Below, piece after piece: positions 26,098-34,706 of a stretch of 64,000 nucleotides of DNA. The notes under the pieces were generated by a model. It had not been told where the DNA came from, searched no databases, and saw only the letters and a list, made by a program, of their open reading frames with translations. The stretch lies in assembly GCF_018122735.1 (NCBI RefSeq), contig NZ_JAGRRD010000001.1, positions 220,706 through 284,705 on the forward strand, given 5' to 3'. Source of the DNA: Azoarcus sp. L1K30 (lineage in GTDB: Bacteria; Pseudomonadota; Gammaproteobacteria; Burkholderiales; Rhodocyclaceae). The translations under genes were made by a program, and so were the position numbers. Position 1 is the first letter of the stretch, and every line of letters starts with the position of its first letter.

Positions 26098-27078
26098 TCA
26101 ATGCGAGCTGACGGCGGCCTTGGCAGGGGTGGCCTGATGACGGAACCTGAGCTTTTGCAGGGCGCCGGCAATGCCGGTCGGTGAGAACACGATCACCGTG
26201 ATCAGCGCGATGCCGAAGATGGCCATCCAGTGGTCGGCGTAGTCGCCGAGAATGTCCTTGAACAGGAAGTACACCACCGCCCCGAGCGCGGGGCCCCACA
26301 GTGCCTTGTAGCCGCCCACGACCACCATCATCAGGGTCATGCCCGACAGGCTCCAGTGCAGGCTCTCCGGCGAGATGAAGCCGGTGTTGAGCGCCGAAAG
26401 CACGCCACCGACACCGGTGACGAGGGCCGACAGGGCGTAGACCGCAGCCCTCGGCAGCAGGGTGGAAATGCCGATGAAGCGGGCGCGTTCCTCGTTGTCG
26501 CGCACGGCTTCGGTGATGCTGCCGAAGCGGCTGCGCAGCAGCAGTGCGAGCAGCAGTATGATCCCGACCAGCACGATCCAGCACAGCATGAACAGGTTCG
26601 CCGGACGGAGCAGGACGGATTGCGAGATGCCGAACAGGGTCGAGGGCCAGTCGATGCTCATGCCGTCCGCACCGCCGGTCAGACCGCGGGCGCGCGATGC
26701 CGTAAGGAAGAACATCTGTCCGATGGCGAGCGTGAGCATGCCGAAGGCGATGCCCGGCACGCGCACGATCACCAGCCCGAACAGCAGGCCGACGATGGCA
26801 ATGGCGGCGAGCGTGACTACGATGGCAAGCTCGGCCGGCATCAGGCCGAGCTGAAGAATGATGCCGATGCCGTAACCCGCAGCGCCGAAATAGAGCGCGT
26901 GGCCGAAGCTCACCATACCGTTCTGGCGCAACAGCAATCCCACGCCGATAGCGAACACGGCATAGATGATGGCTTGCGTCAGCAACGACAGTACCGTGCC
27001 CGAGCTCACCGTCAAGGCGATGACGGCGCCGATCACCAGTGCGGCCAGGGTGTTGAGACTCATGCGTTGAATGGACAT
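26098..27078 (-). CDS. livM: Branched-chain-type ABC transporter permease LivM
   Basis: The 326-residue membrane protein has about eight to ten hydrophobic helices and the LivM features VGLLLRQNGMVSFGHALYFGAAGY, TLAIGQMFF, ITEAVRDNEERARFIG and ALWGPALGAV. It forms the channel with LivH. GAAGAGGAAG lies upstream of the ATG. Confidence 0.93.
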   Translation of the reverse strand: MSIQRMSLNTLAALVIGAVIALTVSSGTVLSLLTQAIIYAVFAIGVGLLLRQNGMVSFGHALYFGAAGYGIGIILQLGLMPAELAIVVTLAAIAIVGLLFGLVIVRVPGIAFGMLTLAIGQMFFLTASRARGLTGGADGMSIDWPSTLFGISQSVLLRPANLFMLCWIVLVGIILLLALLLRSRFGSITEAVRDNEERARFIGISTLLPRAAVYALSALVTGVGGVLSALNTGFISPESLHWSLSGMTLMMVVVGGYKALWGPALGAVVYFLFKDILGDYADHWMAIFGIALITVIVFSPTGIAGALQKLRFRHQATPAKAAVSSH

Positions 27079-27093
27079 TTTGCTTCCTCTTCG

Positions 27094-27945
27094 TCAGGTG
27101 CGGCTGCCGGCGAAGCCCGCGGGCCGCCAGATCAGGATGGCCACCATCAGTACGAATGGCAGCAGAACGGATGCGTCGGGCAGGTACACCGCACCGACGG
27201 CCTGCACCATGCCCAGCACCATCGCGGCGATGAAGGCACCGGCAAGCGAGCCCAGACCCCCGATCACGACCACGACGAAGGAATCGATGATGACGTCGGC
27301 ACTCATCGACGGCGACAGCGACATGAAAGGTGCCGAAACCACGCCGGCGAGGCCCGCGAGCGCGGTGCCCAGTCCGACGACACCGGCGCTGAGCGCATCC
27401 GTATTGACGCCTTGCATCGAGGTGGTGGTGGGGTCGGTGCTGGCCGCGCGCACAAAGAGGCCGTAGCGGGAGAATCGCAACCACAGGCTCAGTCCGAGTG
27501 CGACCGCAGCGCCGACGACGATGACCCCGATGCGATAGGCCGGCACCTGGGTGCCGAAAAGGTTCACGGCAAAGTTCAATGCGTCCGGCGTCGCCAGGGA
27601 AAGGTTGCTCTTGCCCCAGACTGTCTGCACGAAGTCCTCGATCACCAGCAGCAGGCCGAAGGTCACCAGCACCACCGTCAGCGGATCACGGTCCTGCAGC
27701 AGACGAAAGCCATAGCGATCCAGCACCACGCCGATGGCGGCCATCACCGCGGGGGCGACGAACAGCGCGACCCAGAAGTCGGCATGGGCGGCGACCGAAT
27801 AGCCGATGTAGGCGCCGAGCATGTAGAGCGAGCCGTGTGCGAAATTCACCACCCGGCGCAGGCCGTAGATCAGGGCCAGGCCGGAGCACATGACGATCAG
27901 CAATGTGCCGTAGACCAGTCCGTTGAAAAGATTGATGGTTAGCAT
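27094..27945 (-). CDS. livH: Branched-chain-type ABC transporter permease LivH
   Basis: The 283-residue membrane protein starts MLTINLFNGLVYGTLLIVMC after GAGGAGACACCTCTC and has the LivH motifs LALIYGLRRVVNFAHGSLYMLGAY and GLGSLAGAFIAAMVLG. A longer in-frame reading reaches into the SDR gene and is not supported. Gene order H-M-G-F-K follows directly on the catabolic SDR gene, so transporter and enzymes share one transcription unit. Confidence 0.92.
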   Translation of the reverse strand: MLTINLFNGLVYGTLLIVMCSGLALIYGLRRVVNFAHGSLYMLGAYIGYSVAAHADFWVALFVAPAVMAAIGVVLDRYGFRLLQDRDPLTVVLVTFGLLLVIEDFVQTVWGKSNLSLATPDALNFAVNLFGTQVPAYRIGVIVVGAAVALGLSLWLRFSRYGLFVRAASTDPTTTSMQGVNTDALSAGVVGLGTALAGLAGVVSAPFMSLSPSMSADVIIDSFVVVVIGGLGSLAGAFIAAMVLGMVQAVGAVYLPDASVLLPFVLMVAILIWRPAGFAGSRT

Positions 27946-27980
27946 GAGAGGTGTCTCCTCGTGATGTTCTTGTGTGGGGT

Positions 27981-28781
27981 TCAGACCTGGCCCAGCGCGC
28001 TCTCCGGCGCGCCCAGTACCGACCAGCCGCCGTCGGCAGACAGCGTCGCACCGGTGATGAAACTGGCCGCGGACGAGGCGAGGAACTCGATCGAGGCGGC
28101 GATCTCGTCCGGATGCGCCATTCGCCCCATTGGTGTCCGACCGAGAATGGCCTGTTCGTCGATCGCACCATCGAGCGCGAGCGCGGCCACCATGGGGGTG
28201 CGGACATAGCCGGGCGCGACGGCGTTGAAGCGGATTCCTTCGCGCGCCCACTCGACGGCCATCGCCCGGGTCATGCCCAGCACGCCCGCCTTGGCTGCGC
28301 AGTACGCGTTTCGCCCCGGTATGCCGCCCAGTCCTGCGATCGATCCGAGGTTGACGACCGCGCCGCGATTGCCCCGCTCGTCGCGGGTCTGGTTGCGCAT
28401 GTGTCCGAGTGCTGCCTGACTCATCAGGAAGGTTCCGCGCAGGTGGACGGCCAGCACGCGGTCGAATGCCTCTGCCGTCTGGTGCAGCGTCGGCACGGTC
28501 TGGTCGCCGATGCCGGCGTTGTTTACCAGCGCGTCGATTCGTCCGTAGCGCTGGAGCACGCGATCAATGGCACCGTCGACGTCGCCAGCGCGGGTGACAT
28601 CGCAGCCGAGACCAAGGTGCGCTTCGCCCAGTTCCGTCGCACGAGTCCTCGCCTGTTCGGCGTGGATATCGACGACGACGACCTGCCAGCCCTTGGTGGC
28701 CATGCACATCGCAGTGGCCCAGCCGATGCCGTCGGCCGCGCCGGTGATGATGGCTACCGGTGCCAGTCTGGTGTCACCCAT
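27981..28781 (-). CDS. SDR-family oxidoreductase
   Basis: A 266-residue classical short-chain dehydrogenase: cofactor motif ITGAADGIG (about residues 12-20), NNAG (NAGIG), catalytic Ser in LGSIAGLGG and the YCAAKAG Tyr/Lys pair. Asp after the second strand (VVVDIH) favours NAD(H). The start follows GCAGGAGCATGAC and lies one base past the flavoprotein stop. I infer oxidation of a ring hydroxyl, or the reverse, on the substrate also handled by flavoprotein 1. Confidence 0.9.
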   Translation of the reverse strand: MGDTRLAPVAIITGAADGIGWATAMCMATKGWQVVVVDIHAEQARTRATELGEAHLGLGCDVTRAGDVDGAIDRVLQRYGRIDALVNNAGIGDQTVPTLHQTAEAFDRVLAVHLRGTFLMSQAALGHMRNQTRDERGNRGAVVNLGSIAGLGGIPGRNAYCAAKAGVLGMTRAMAVEWAREGIRFNAVAPGYVRTPMVAALALDGAIDEQAILGRTPMGRMAHPDEIAASIEFLASSAASFITGATLSADGGWSVLGAPESALGQV

Positions 28782-28782
28782 G

Positions 28783-30525
28783 TCATGCTCCTGCAAGGAC
28801 TGCACGGGACGACCGGGCATGGACCGGTGCAGTCGCGAGATCGGCGATGTGATTGGCGGTGACATAGCCGAAAGTCATGTTGGGGCCGTGGGTGATGCCC
28901 GCGCCGGGATAATTTCCGCCCATCATGCTGGCGCGGTCATTCCCAACCGCATACAGTCCGTCGATGACGCTGTCGTCACTGCGCAGCACTTCGCCTCGGG
29001 CGCTGGTGCGAATGCCGTCGAAAGTCCCGAGATCGCCCATGATGACCTTGACGGCGAAAAATGGCCCCTTGCGGATCGGGGCGACACAGGGGTTGGGTGT
29101 GTTCTCCGGGTCTGCAAGGTAACGATTGAAACTTGTGCTGCCGCGACCGAAGGCGGGATCCTTGCCCTGATCGGCGCCGACGTTGTATTCGCGAATCGTC
29201 GACTCAAGTCCGGCAGGATCGATGCCCGCCTTGCGCGCGAGTTCGTCCAGCGTGTTGCCCTTGATCAGATAGCCGTTGCGCAGGAAACGGCCGATCGGCA
29301 TCGGCGCCGGCTTGACGAAACCGATGCCGTACTTGGCCAGCGTGGGCTTGTCGCACACCAGCCACATCGCTGTCTCCTTCCCGCCTTCGCAGGCGCGGAT
29401 CATGGCGGCGCCGACGTCGTGATAGGAATTGGATTCGTTGGTAAAGCGTCGCCCGTTTCTGAGCACACCGATGATGCCTGGCTTGTAGCGGTCGAGCAGG
29501 TGGGGGAAGACGCCTTCTTCGCCATTCGCGAATACGACGCGGGACACCGGCATCCAGGCCGCGCTGTCCTTGAAGCGGATGTCGGCCACGGCGCCGACGG
29601 CCTCTGCCATTGCCAGACCGTCGCCGGTATTGCCCTTGGGGGTGGGAGAGAGATGCTCGCCACCGCGGGCAAGATGCGGATAGGCTGCGGTGATGCGCTT
29701 GAGGTCGTGCGGAAAACCGCCGCAAGCCAGCACCACGCCGTGACGCGCATTGACCGTAAGCGTCGTCGCGCCCTGGCGCGCTTTGACCCCGCTCGCGCGG
29801 CCATCGGTCATGACGATTTCGGTGACCGGGGTGTCGGTCAGGATCGCGATACCCAGATCGAGTGCCGATTTGGCCAGTCGCGCAGCCAGTGCGTTGCCGC
29901 TGGTGACGTTGATGCCCCGCCTGTAGAGCGCCAGTTCCTTGATGTGTGTCGCCAGGCGTTTGGCAACATAGATGAAGGACGTCAGCGATTTCGTGGCCTG
30001 GAAGAAGTGTTTCAGGTCGGCATTCGATGAGTTGAACATCATGCCGATGAAGGTGATCGTCTTCAGCGGCGGCTTGAGGCGGGGCATGTCCTTGCCGAGA
30101 CCACGGATGTCGAAGGGGGCGGCAAGAATCGAGCGGCCGATATCGACGCCGCCGGGAGCGTACGGATGGTAGTCCGGATACAGGGTGGGGACGAATTTCA
30201 TCGAGGTTTCGCGCTCGAAGAACTCGATCATTTTCGGACCGTTGTCGAGAAAGGTCTCGACCGCCGCTTCATCGAAGTAGGCGCCCGTTTCCGCCATCAG
30301 ATATTCGCGTACGGCCTGCCGCGAATCGGCAGGATTCTGCTGCCGGCCGTGGGGTCCGAGCGGTATCCACAGGACGCCGCCAGACAGCGCGGTGGTACCG
30401 CCAAAGACGGCTTCCTTTTCGAGGACGACGACATTCAGGCCGCGTTTGCGTGCCGTGATGGCGGTGGCGAGACCGGCGGCCCCGGAGCCAACGACGACGA
30501 GATCAACTTCCAGCGTTTGAGACAT
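28783..30525 (-). CDS. KstD-like FAD-dependent dehydrogenase 1
   Basis: A 580-residue flavoprotein of the fumarate reductase/3-ketosteroid delta-1-dehydrogenase superfamily. The FAD Rossmann motif VVVGSGAAGLATA (about 9-21), FGGTTALSGG, and the C-terminal LYAVGND ... GGNYPGAGITHGPNMTFGY block are visible. The Tyr in GGNYPG corresponds to a catalytic Tyr of KstD enzymes. Known relatives desaturate ring carbons alpha-beta to a ketone, including 4-oxocyclohexanecarboxylate desaturases/aromatases. The ATG at 30525 has GGAGA six bases upstream. The substrate is unknown; an oxidised alicyclic acid fits the context. Confidence 0.88.
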   Translation of the reverse strand: MSQTLEVDLVVVGSGAAGLATAITARKRGLNVVVLEKEAVFGGTTALSGGVLWIPLGPHGRQQNPADSRQAVREYLMAETGAYFDEAAVETFLDNGPKMIEFFERETSMKFVPTLYPDYHPYAPGGVDIGRSILAAPFDIRGLGKDMPRLKPPLKTITFIGMMFNSSNADLKHFFQATKSLTSFIYVAKRLATHIKELALYRRGINVTSGNALAARLAKSALDLGIAILTDTPVTEIVMTDGRASGVKARQGATTLTVNARHGVVLACGGFPHDLKRITAAYPHLARGGEHLSPTPKGNTGDGLAMAEAVGAVADIRFKDSAAWMPVSRVVFANGEEGVFPHLLDRYKPGIIGVLRNGRRFTNESNSYHDVGAAMIRACEGGKETAMWLVCDKPTLAKYGIGFVKPAPMPIGRFLRNGYLIKGNTLDELARKAGIDPAGLESTIREYNVGADQGKDPAFGRGSTSFNRYLADPENTPNPCVAPIRKGPFFAVKVIMGDLGTFDGIRTSARGEVLRSDDSVIDGLYAVGNDRASMMGGNYPGAGITHGPNMTFGYVTANHIADLATAPVHARSSRAVLAGA

Positions 30526-30659
30526 TGTCTTCTCCATGATGCGATGCTCCGCATTCCTTACAGGGACGTCCGGATCGATGATCCGGCGGACGTACCTTTC
30601 CCCTCCACGCAGGCAGGCGCCTGTGCGGATCGGTCGCAAGGGTCGAGGAGCGAAAGGTG

Positions 30660-31022
30660 TTACCTGGCCGGCGCGTTCCGTACCGATTGAAGCTCCGAAG
30701 CACGGATCAGGCGTGTTTCCTGCGCGGTGATCAGATGCCCGGAGGCCGCGAGATACTGCGGAAAGTCGGGGTGCGTATCGCGTGCCCTGCACCTGGCTTC
30801 GTAGTCGGCCAGGCTGTCATAGGCCCACAGGTGAATGAACTGGTTCTGCGGGCCGACGAGGCTGGTATAGAAACCCACCGGATGGCCCAGCGTTTCCAGC
30901 AGGATCGGCATCGCGAGGCGGTCGAAGACCTCCAGAAATTCGGGCATCCTGCGCAAGGCAATGGTGTAGATCCGGTGATCGACAAGCGGCTTGCCGAGCA
31001 TGACGAGCGGGGTGAGGGACAT
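30660..31022 (-). CDS. NIPSNAP-family small protein
   Basis: A 120-residue protein with the ferredoxin-like NIPSNAP/dimeric alpha-beta barrel pattern: DHRIYTIALRRMPEFLEVFD, a central GFYTSLVGPQNQFIHLWAYDSLADYEARC and a terminal hydrophobic strand. AAGGAAG precedes the chosen ATG. Members occur often in catabolic operons, where they are annotated without assigned chemistry. It lies between an SDR and flavoprotein 1 genes and is presumably part of that pathway. Confidence 0.8.
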   Translation of the reverse strand: MSLTPLVMLGKPLVDHRIYTIALRRMPEFLEVFDRLAMPILLETLGHPVGFYTSLVGPQNQFIHLWAYDSLADYEARCRARDTHPDFPQYLAASGHLITAQETRLIRASELQSVRNAPAR

Positions 31023-31079
31023 GGGCGCTTCCTTTTTCGACGTGTTCAAGCCGCGACGATCGATTGCGGAACGGTGGGC

Positions 31080-31898
31080 TCAGTGCGCGCCGGTGGCCGC
31101 CTGGGTGTTGAAGCCGGGTCTGGGCACCAGATCCATCAGCATGCAGTCCATGCCGCCATCCACCAGTAGTTCGGCACCATTGACGTAGGCAGCGCGGTCG
31201 CTGGCAAGGAAGACGGCGACGTTGGCAATGTCCTCCGGCTCGCCTACGCGCCGGCTGGCGGTAACGGCTGCGCGTTTCTTCTCGAAACCGGGCTCTTCGT
31301 AGAACTTTGCCGACAGTGCGGTGCGAATCATTCCCGGGCAGATCGCATTGCTGCGGATGCCTTCCGGCCCCCATTCCGCCGCCATCTGTTTCGAAAGCAG
31401 CAGCACACCGGCCTTGCTGGCACTGTAGGCGCCGCTGTTGGTTTGCGGGTTCAGTGCCGAGATGGAGGCGACGTTGACGATGCTTCCATGCCCGAGTTCG
31501 CGCATGTGTGGAGCAAAGCTGCGTGCGCAGAACAGATAGCCGGTCAGATTCACGGCCAGCACGCTGTTCCAGTCGGACAGGCTGACATCGGCGAGGGGGG
31601 CGGCGCGAAGCAGGCCGGCGTTGTTGATCAGCGCTGAACACGGGCCGAGTTGGGTGCGGATGCGATCTGCCGCAGCGCGGACCGCCGCCTCGTCCGAGGT
31701 GTCGATTGCGACGGCGAGGGTCTTGCCGCCGGCCGTATTGAGGCGGTCGGACACGAGCTGCACGCCTTCCGCATTGCGATCGACGAGGGCGACCGAGGCG
31801 CCCGCGGCGACCAGTGCCTCGGCGATGGCAGCGCCGATGCCGCTCGCAGCACCGGTCACCGCGCAGGTCTTGCCGGCGAGGCCGAGCCAGTTGTTCAT
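31080..31898 (-). CDS. SDR-family oxidoreductase
   Basis: A 272-residue classical SDR with VTGAASGIGAA (about 14-24), NNAGLL, catalytic Ser in VASISALNP and the YSASKAG pair, ending DGGMD. The stretch after residue 245 (CMLMDLVPRPGFNTQA) is an unusual C-terminal tail. The ATG follows GGAGACAGAATC. It is the first gene of the leftward unit that runs through flavoprotein 1 to the Liv transporter. Confidence 0.9.
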   Translation of the reverse strand: MNNWLGLAGKTCAVTGAASGIGAAIAEALVAAGASVALVDRNAEGVQLVSDRLNTAGGKTLAVAIDTSDEAAVRAAADRIRTQLGPCSALINNAGLLRAAPLADVSLSDWNSVLAVNLTGYLFCARSFAPHMRELGHGSIVNVASISALNPQTNSGAYSASKAGVLLLSKQMAAEWGPEGIRSNAICPGMIRTALSAKFYEEPGFEKKRAAVTASRRVGEPEDIANVAVFLASDRAAYVNGAELLVDGGMDCMLMDLVPRPGFNTQAATGAH

Positions 31899-31958
31899 GA
31901 TTCTGTCTCCACTGTTCTTGGTATGGGGCCATGATAGTTGCGGCACGCTGCACCCGGA

Positions 31959-31976
31959 ATCGACAAAAAGGTCGAT
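31959..31976. promoter_or_regulatory. Small inverted repeat between SDR and araC-type genes
   Basis: ATCGAC-AAAAAG-GTCGAT has perfect 6-bp arms in the 119-bp divergent gap. It is a candidate operator for the AraC-type regulator or a promoter element; nothing further supports it. Confidence 0.35.
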
Positions 31977-32017
31977 GAATAGGACAATTCGTGCATTCTG
32001 TGTCTGGAGAGATCGCG

Positions 32018-32914
32018 ATGACCCGTCTGCCGGACTACGACCTGTACGGATCCGAAGCCAAGCCCGGATGGCTTGATACCTTCAGTTTCGAATGGATTCC
32101 GGAGCGTTCGCGGCCGAACAACTGGGAGATAAATGCCCATACGCACAATGCGATGATGCAGCTTCTCTATGTTTGCAAGGGCGGCGGAGAAGCGTTGCTG
32201 GATAGCACAAAATGGACGATCGATCCGCCATGCCTGATCGTGATTCCGGCCCTGACCGTACATGGATTCCGGTTTTCGCGGGAGGTAGACGGACCGGTCG
32301 TCACTGCACCGCAGCGCCCGCTCGAAGCACTCGCCGCGATCGTCCGCCCCGAGTTGGTCAGCGTATTGCGCACCCCTGCAGTGATTCCGGTGCAGGCTTC
32401 CGGGCGCCATGTCGACGCGCTGATGCCCTTGTTCCTGGCGCTCGAGCGTGAGGCGAAAGTGTATGCGGCCGGTCAGATTGCGGCAGGCAGCGCCTTGCTC
32501 ATCGCACTGTTCGTTCAGTTGCAGCGAATCTGCGAGGGACAGGCATCGGCACCCGGCGCGGAGCGTTCGCGCCGCGCGGCGCGACTGGAGAAATTTCGCG
32601 CCATGGTCGACCGCGATTTCAGAACCCGGCTACCGGTCGAAAAATACGCCAGCGAACTGGGTGTCTCCGCCGGCCAGCTGGCGCGAATCTGCCGTGAATC
32701 GCTGGGGATGTCTCCGCTCGATGTCATCAATGCACGGCTGGTGCACGAGGCCCAGCGCGAACTCATGTATTCGACCCTGAGCGTCAAGCAGATTGCCGAT
32801 CTGCTCGGCTTCGCAGACGAAGCCTACTTCGGTCGTTTCTTCAAGAAGCACGCGGGACAGACGCCGACCGAATTCCGCGTGCTGGCGCGTCATCAGCTTG
32901 CCGACTGGCAGTAG
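32018..32914 (+). CDS. AraC-family regulator, PobR-like
   Basis: The 298-residue protein has an N-terminal cupin-like sensing domain (LPDYDLYGSEAK ... IPERSRPNNWEINAHTHN ... LLYVCKGGGEALLD) of the type seen in AraC-class PobR regulators of 4-hydroxybenzoate metabolism, and a C-terminal pair of HTH motifs (about 200-290, YASELGVSAGQLARICRE ... IADLLGFADEAYFGRFFKKH). GGAGAG lies six bases before the ATG; an upstream GTG is less likely. It is transcribed away from the SDR-NIPSNAP-flavoprotein-Liv unit and probably controls it. The likeness suggests a phenolic acid as effector. Confidence 0.85.
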   Translation: MTRLPDYDLYGSEAKPGWLDTFSFEWIPERSRPNNWEINAHTHNAMMQLLYVCKGGGEALLDSTKWTIDPPCLIVIPALTVHGFRFSREVDGPVVTAPQRPLEALAAIVRPELVSVLRTPAVIPVQASGRHVDALMPLFLALEREAKVYAAGQIAAGSALLIALFVQLQRICEGQASAPGAERSRRAARLEKFRAMVDRDFRTRLPVEKYASELGVSAGQLARICRESLGMSPLDVINARLVHEAQRELMYSTLSVKQIADLLGFADEAYFGRFFKKHAGQTPTEFRVLARHQLADWQ

Positions 32915-32960
32915 GCCGGTGCGTTTGGCACACGCCCGGTGTCCGTGCAAGGCGCCATTG

Positions 32961-34706
32961 TCAGCATTCGTAGGCGCCCGCTCCGGCAGCGTGACGTGCT
33001 GCGACATATCCAAAAGTCATGGCCGGGCCCAGGTTGATTCCTCCGGAAGGGTAGTAGCCCCCCATCACGCTGGCCATGTCGGCACCCGCTGCGTAGAGGC
33101 CCGGAATGGGCGTGTTCGATGCGTTGACAACCTGAGCGTGACCGTTTGTTCTGAGGCCGGCAAAGGTGCCGAAACTTCCCGGCATCACTTTGACTGCATA
33201 GAAAGGGCCATTCTCGATTGGCGCTACACATGGGTTCGGGCCGGGATACAAAGGATCGCCCTGCTTACGGTTGAAGGCCGTCGATCCGCGTCCGAATTCC
33301 GGGTCTTCGCCGCGGCGGGCGTTGTCATTGAAAGCCTTGACGGTCTGCGTCAGCCCCTCGACGCTGATGCCACACGCCTGGGCCAATTCAGCGATGGAGT
33401 CCGCACGAGTCAGGTACCCGCTGCGCACATGCGGCCCGACCGGAACCGGGAATGGGCGCGAGTATCCCAGGCCGTAGCGACGCTGGAAAACGTGGTCACA
33501 GATCAACCACGACGCGACTTCTTCGCCTTGAGGCGCTGCTGCCACCAACGCTGAAGTGTAGTCGTAATATCCGTTTGCCTCATTCACAAAGCGCTTGCCG
33601 GTCGACAGGACCCCGATCACACCGGGTTTGCCGCGATCGATGATGTGCGGAAAGTGCCCGATACTGCCATCTGAATGCTTGACCCTCGATACGGGTGCCC
33701 AGGCTGCAGGGGATGCTATGTTCGTTTCCAGGCAGCCACCGGCCGATTCACCCAGACTGATCCCTTCGCCATTGCAGCTCGTCGGCGGCAAGGCCAGATG
33801 TTCAGCCCCGGTGGGGGTGCGAGGAAACAATTCCCTGCGCCGCTTCAGGTCATTGGGAAAGCCCCCGGCGGCAAGGACCACACCGCGCGCCGCCCGAATT
33901 TCCATTGCGCCGCTGGCAGTCTCGACGATGGCCCCGCAAACGGCGCCGCCTTCGATCAGGAGTCGTCTGGCCGGCGCCGACGTCATGAACGTGACGCCCA
34001 GCTGTTCGGCCGATTTGGCAAGGCGGGCGATCAAGGCCACACCATTGACCAGTTGCATGGCGCGGCCATGCATGGCCAGGTCGAGAAGGTGGAGGGTGAA
34101 GCGTTTACACACATGCCAGAAGGACTTGAACGAGCGCGTCATGCTCAGGAAAGCCATCAGATCGGGGCCCGCCATGATGGGCATGCCCATGAATGATGTT
34201 TCGCGCATGGTCTTGCGCAGGCGCTTGATCAGTGGGCCTGCCTCCCGGCCGTCATACGGTGCGGCAATGACCTGATGCCCACCGGTGGCGGCGCCTGGAA
34301 TGTTGCCGTGCATGTCCGGAATGGCATTGCCGTCTGCAAATTTCAACGCAGTATGCTGGTCGAAAAATGCGACCATGTGCGGACAGTTGTCCAGAAAGGC
34401 ATCCACGCGTTCAGGATCGTAGCGATCGCCCAACTGGTTTTTCAGATAGAGACGGGGTTGCTGCGGATCTTCATGGATGCCGGCCCGTTTTGCCAGCGGA
34501 TTGCCAGGCACCCACATCCAGCCGCCTGACCATGCGGTGGCGCCACCCAGGACGTCGTCCTTCTCGACGACCACGACTTTCAGTCCGTGCCACGCGGCGG
34601 TAACCGCCGCAGACAGACCGGATGCACCCGAGCCGACGACGAGCAGGTCACACGCGATTTGTTCAGGTTGTTGATTCATGGCGGAGTCGATTACCGGTTG
34701 GATCAT
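32961..34706 (-). CDS. KstD-like FAD-dependent dehydrogenase 2
   Basis: A 581-residue paralogue of flavoproteins 1, 3 and 4. FAD motif LLVVGSGASGLSAAV, GGATAWSGGW, and the C-terminal GGYYPSGGINLGPAMTFGY block with the catalytic-type Tyr are present. It is closest to flavoprotein 4: both share WSGGW.W(V/I)P.NPLA and QGDP-NPCVA blocks. Its ATG overlaps the stop of the TIM-barrel gene (ATGA), so the two proteins are made together, which suggests consecutive steps on one substrate. The substrate is unknown. Confidence 0.87.
   Translation of the reverse strand: MIQPVIDSAMNQQPEQIACDLLVVGSGASGLSAAVTAAWHGLKVVVVEKDDVLGGATAWSGGWMWVPGNPLAKRAGIHEDPQQPRLYLKNQLGDRYDPERVDAFLDNCPHMVAFFDQHTALKFADGNAIPDMHGNIPGAATGGHQVIAAPYDGREAGPLIKRLRKTMRETSFMGMPIMAGPDLMAFLSMTRSFKSFWHVCKRFTLHLLDLAMHGRAMQLVNGVALIARLAKSAEQLGVTFMTSAPARRLLIEGGAVCGAIVETASGAMEIRAARGVVLAAGGFPNDLKRRRELFPRTPTGAEHLALPPTSCNGEGISLGESAGGCLETNIASPAAWAPVSRVKHSDGSIGHFPHIIDRGKPGVIGVLSTGKRFVNEANGYYDYTSALVAAAPQGEEVASWLICDHVFQRRYGLGYSRPFPVPVGPHVRSGYLTRADSIAELAQACGISVEGLTQTVKAFNDNARRGEDPEFGRGSTAFNRKQGDPLYPGPNPCVAPIENGPFYAVKVMPGSFGTFAGLRTNGHAQVVNASNTPIPGLYAAGADMASVMGGYYPSGGINLGPAMTFGYVAARHAAGAGAYEC

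Noticed and set aside
26230-27942. A 570-codon plus-strand frame opposite livM and livH
   Set aside because: It is Asp/His/Gln-rich shadow sequence of two canonical membrane proteins in high-GC DNA.
28567-30030. A 487-codon plus-strand frame opposite flavoprotein 1
   Set aside because: It has no domain or ribosome site, and the opposite strand has full FAD and active-site motifs.
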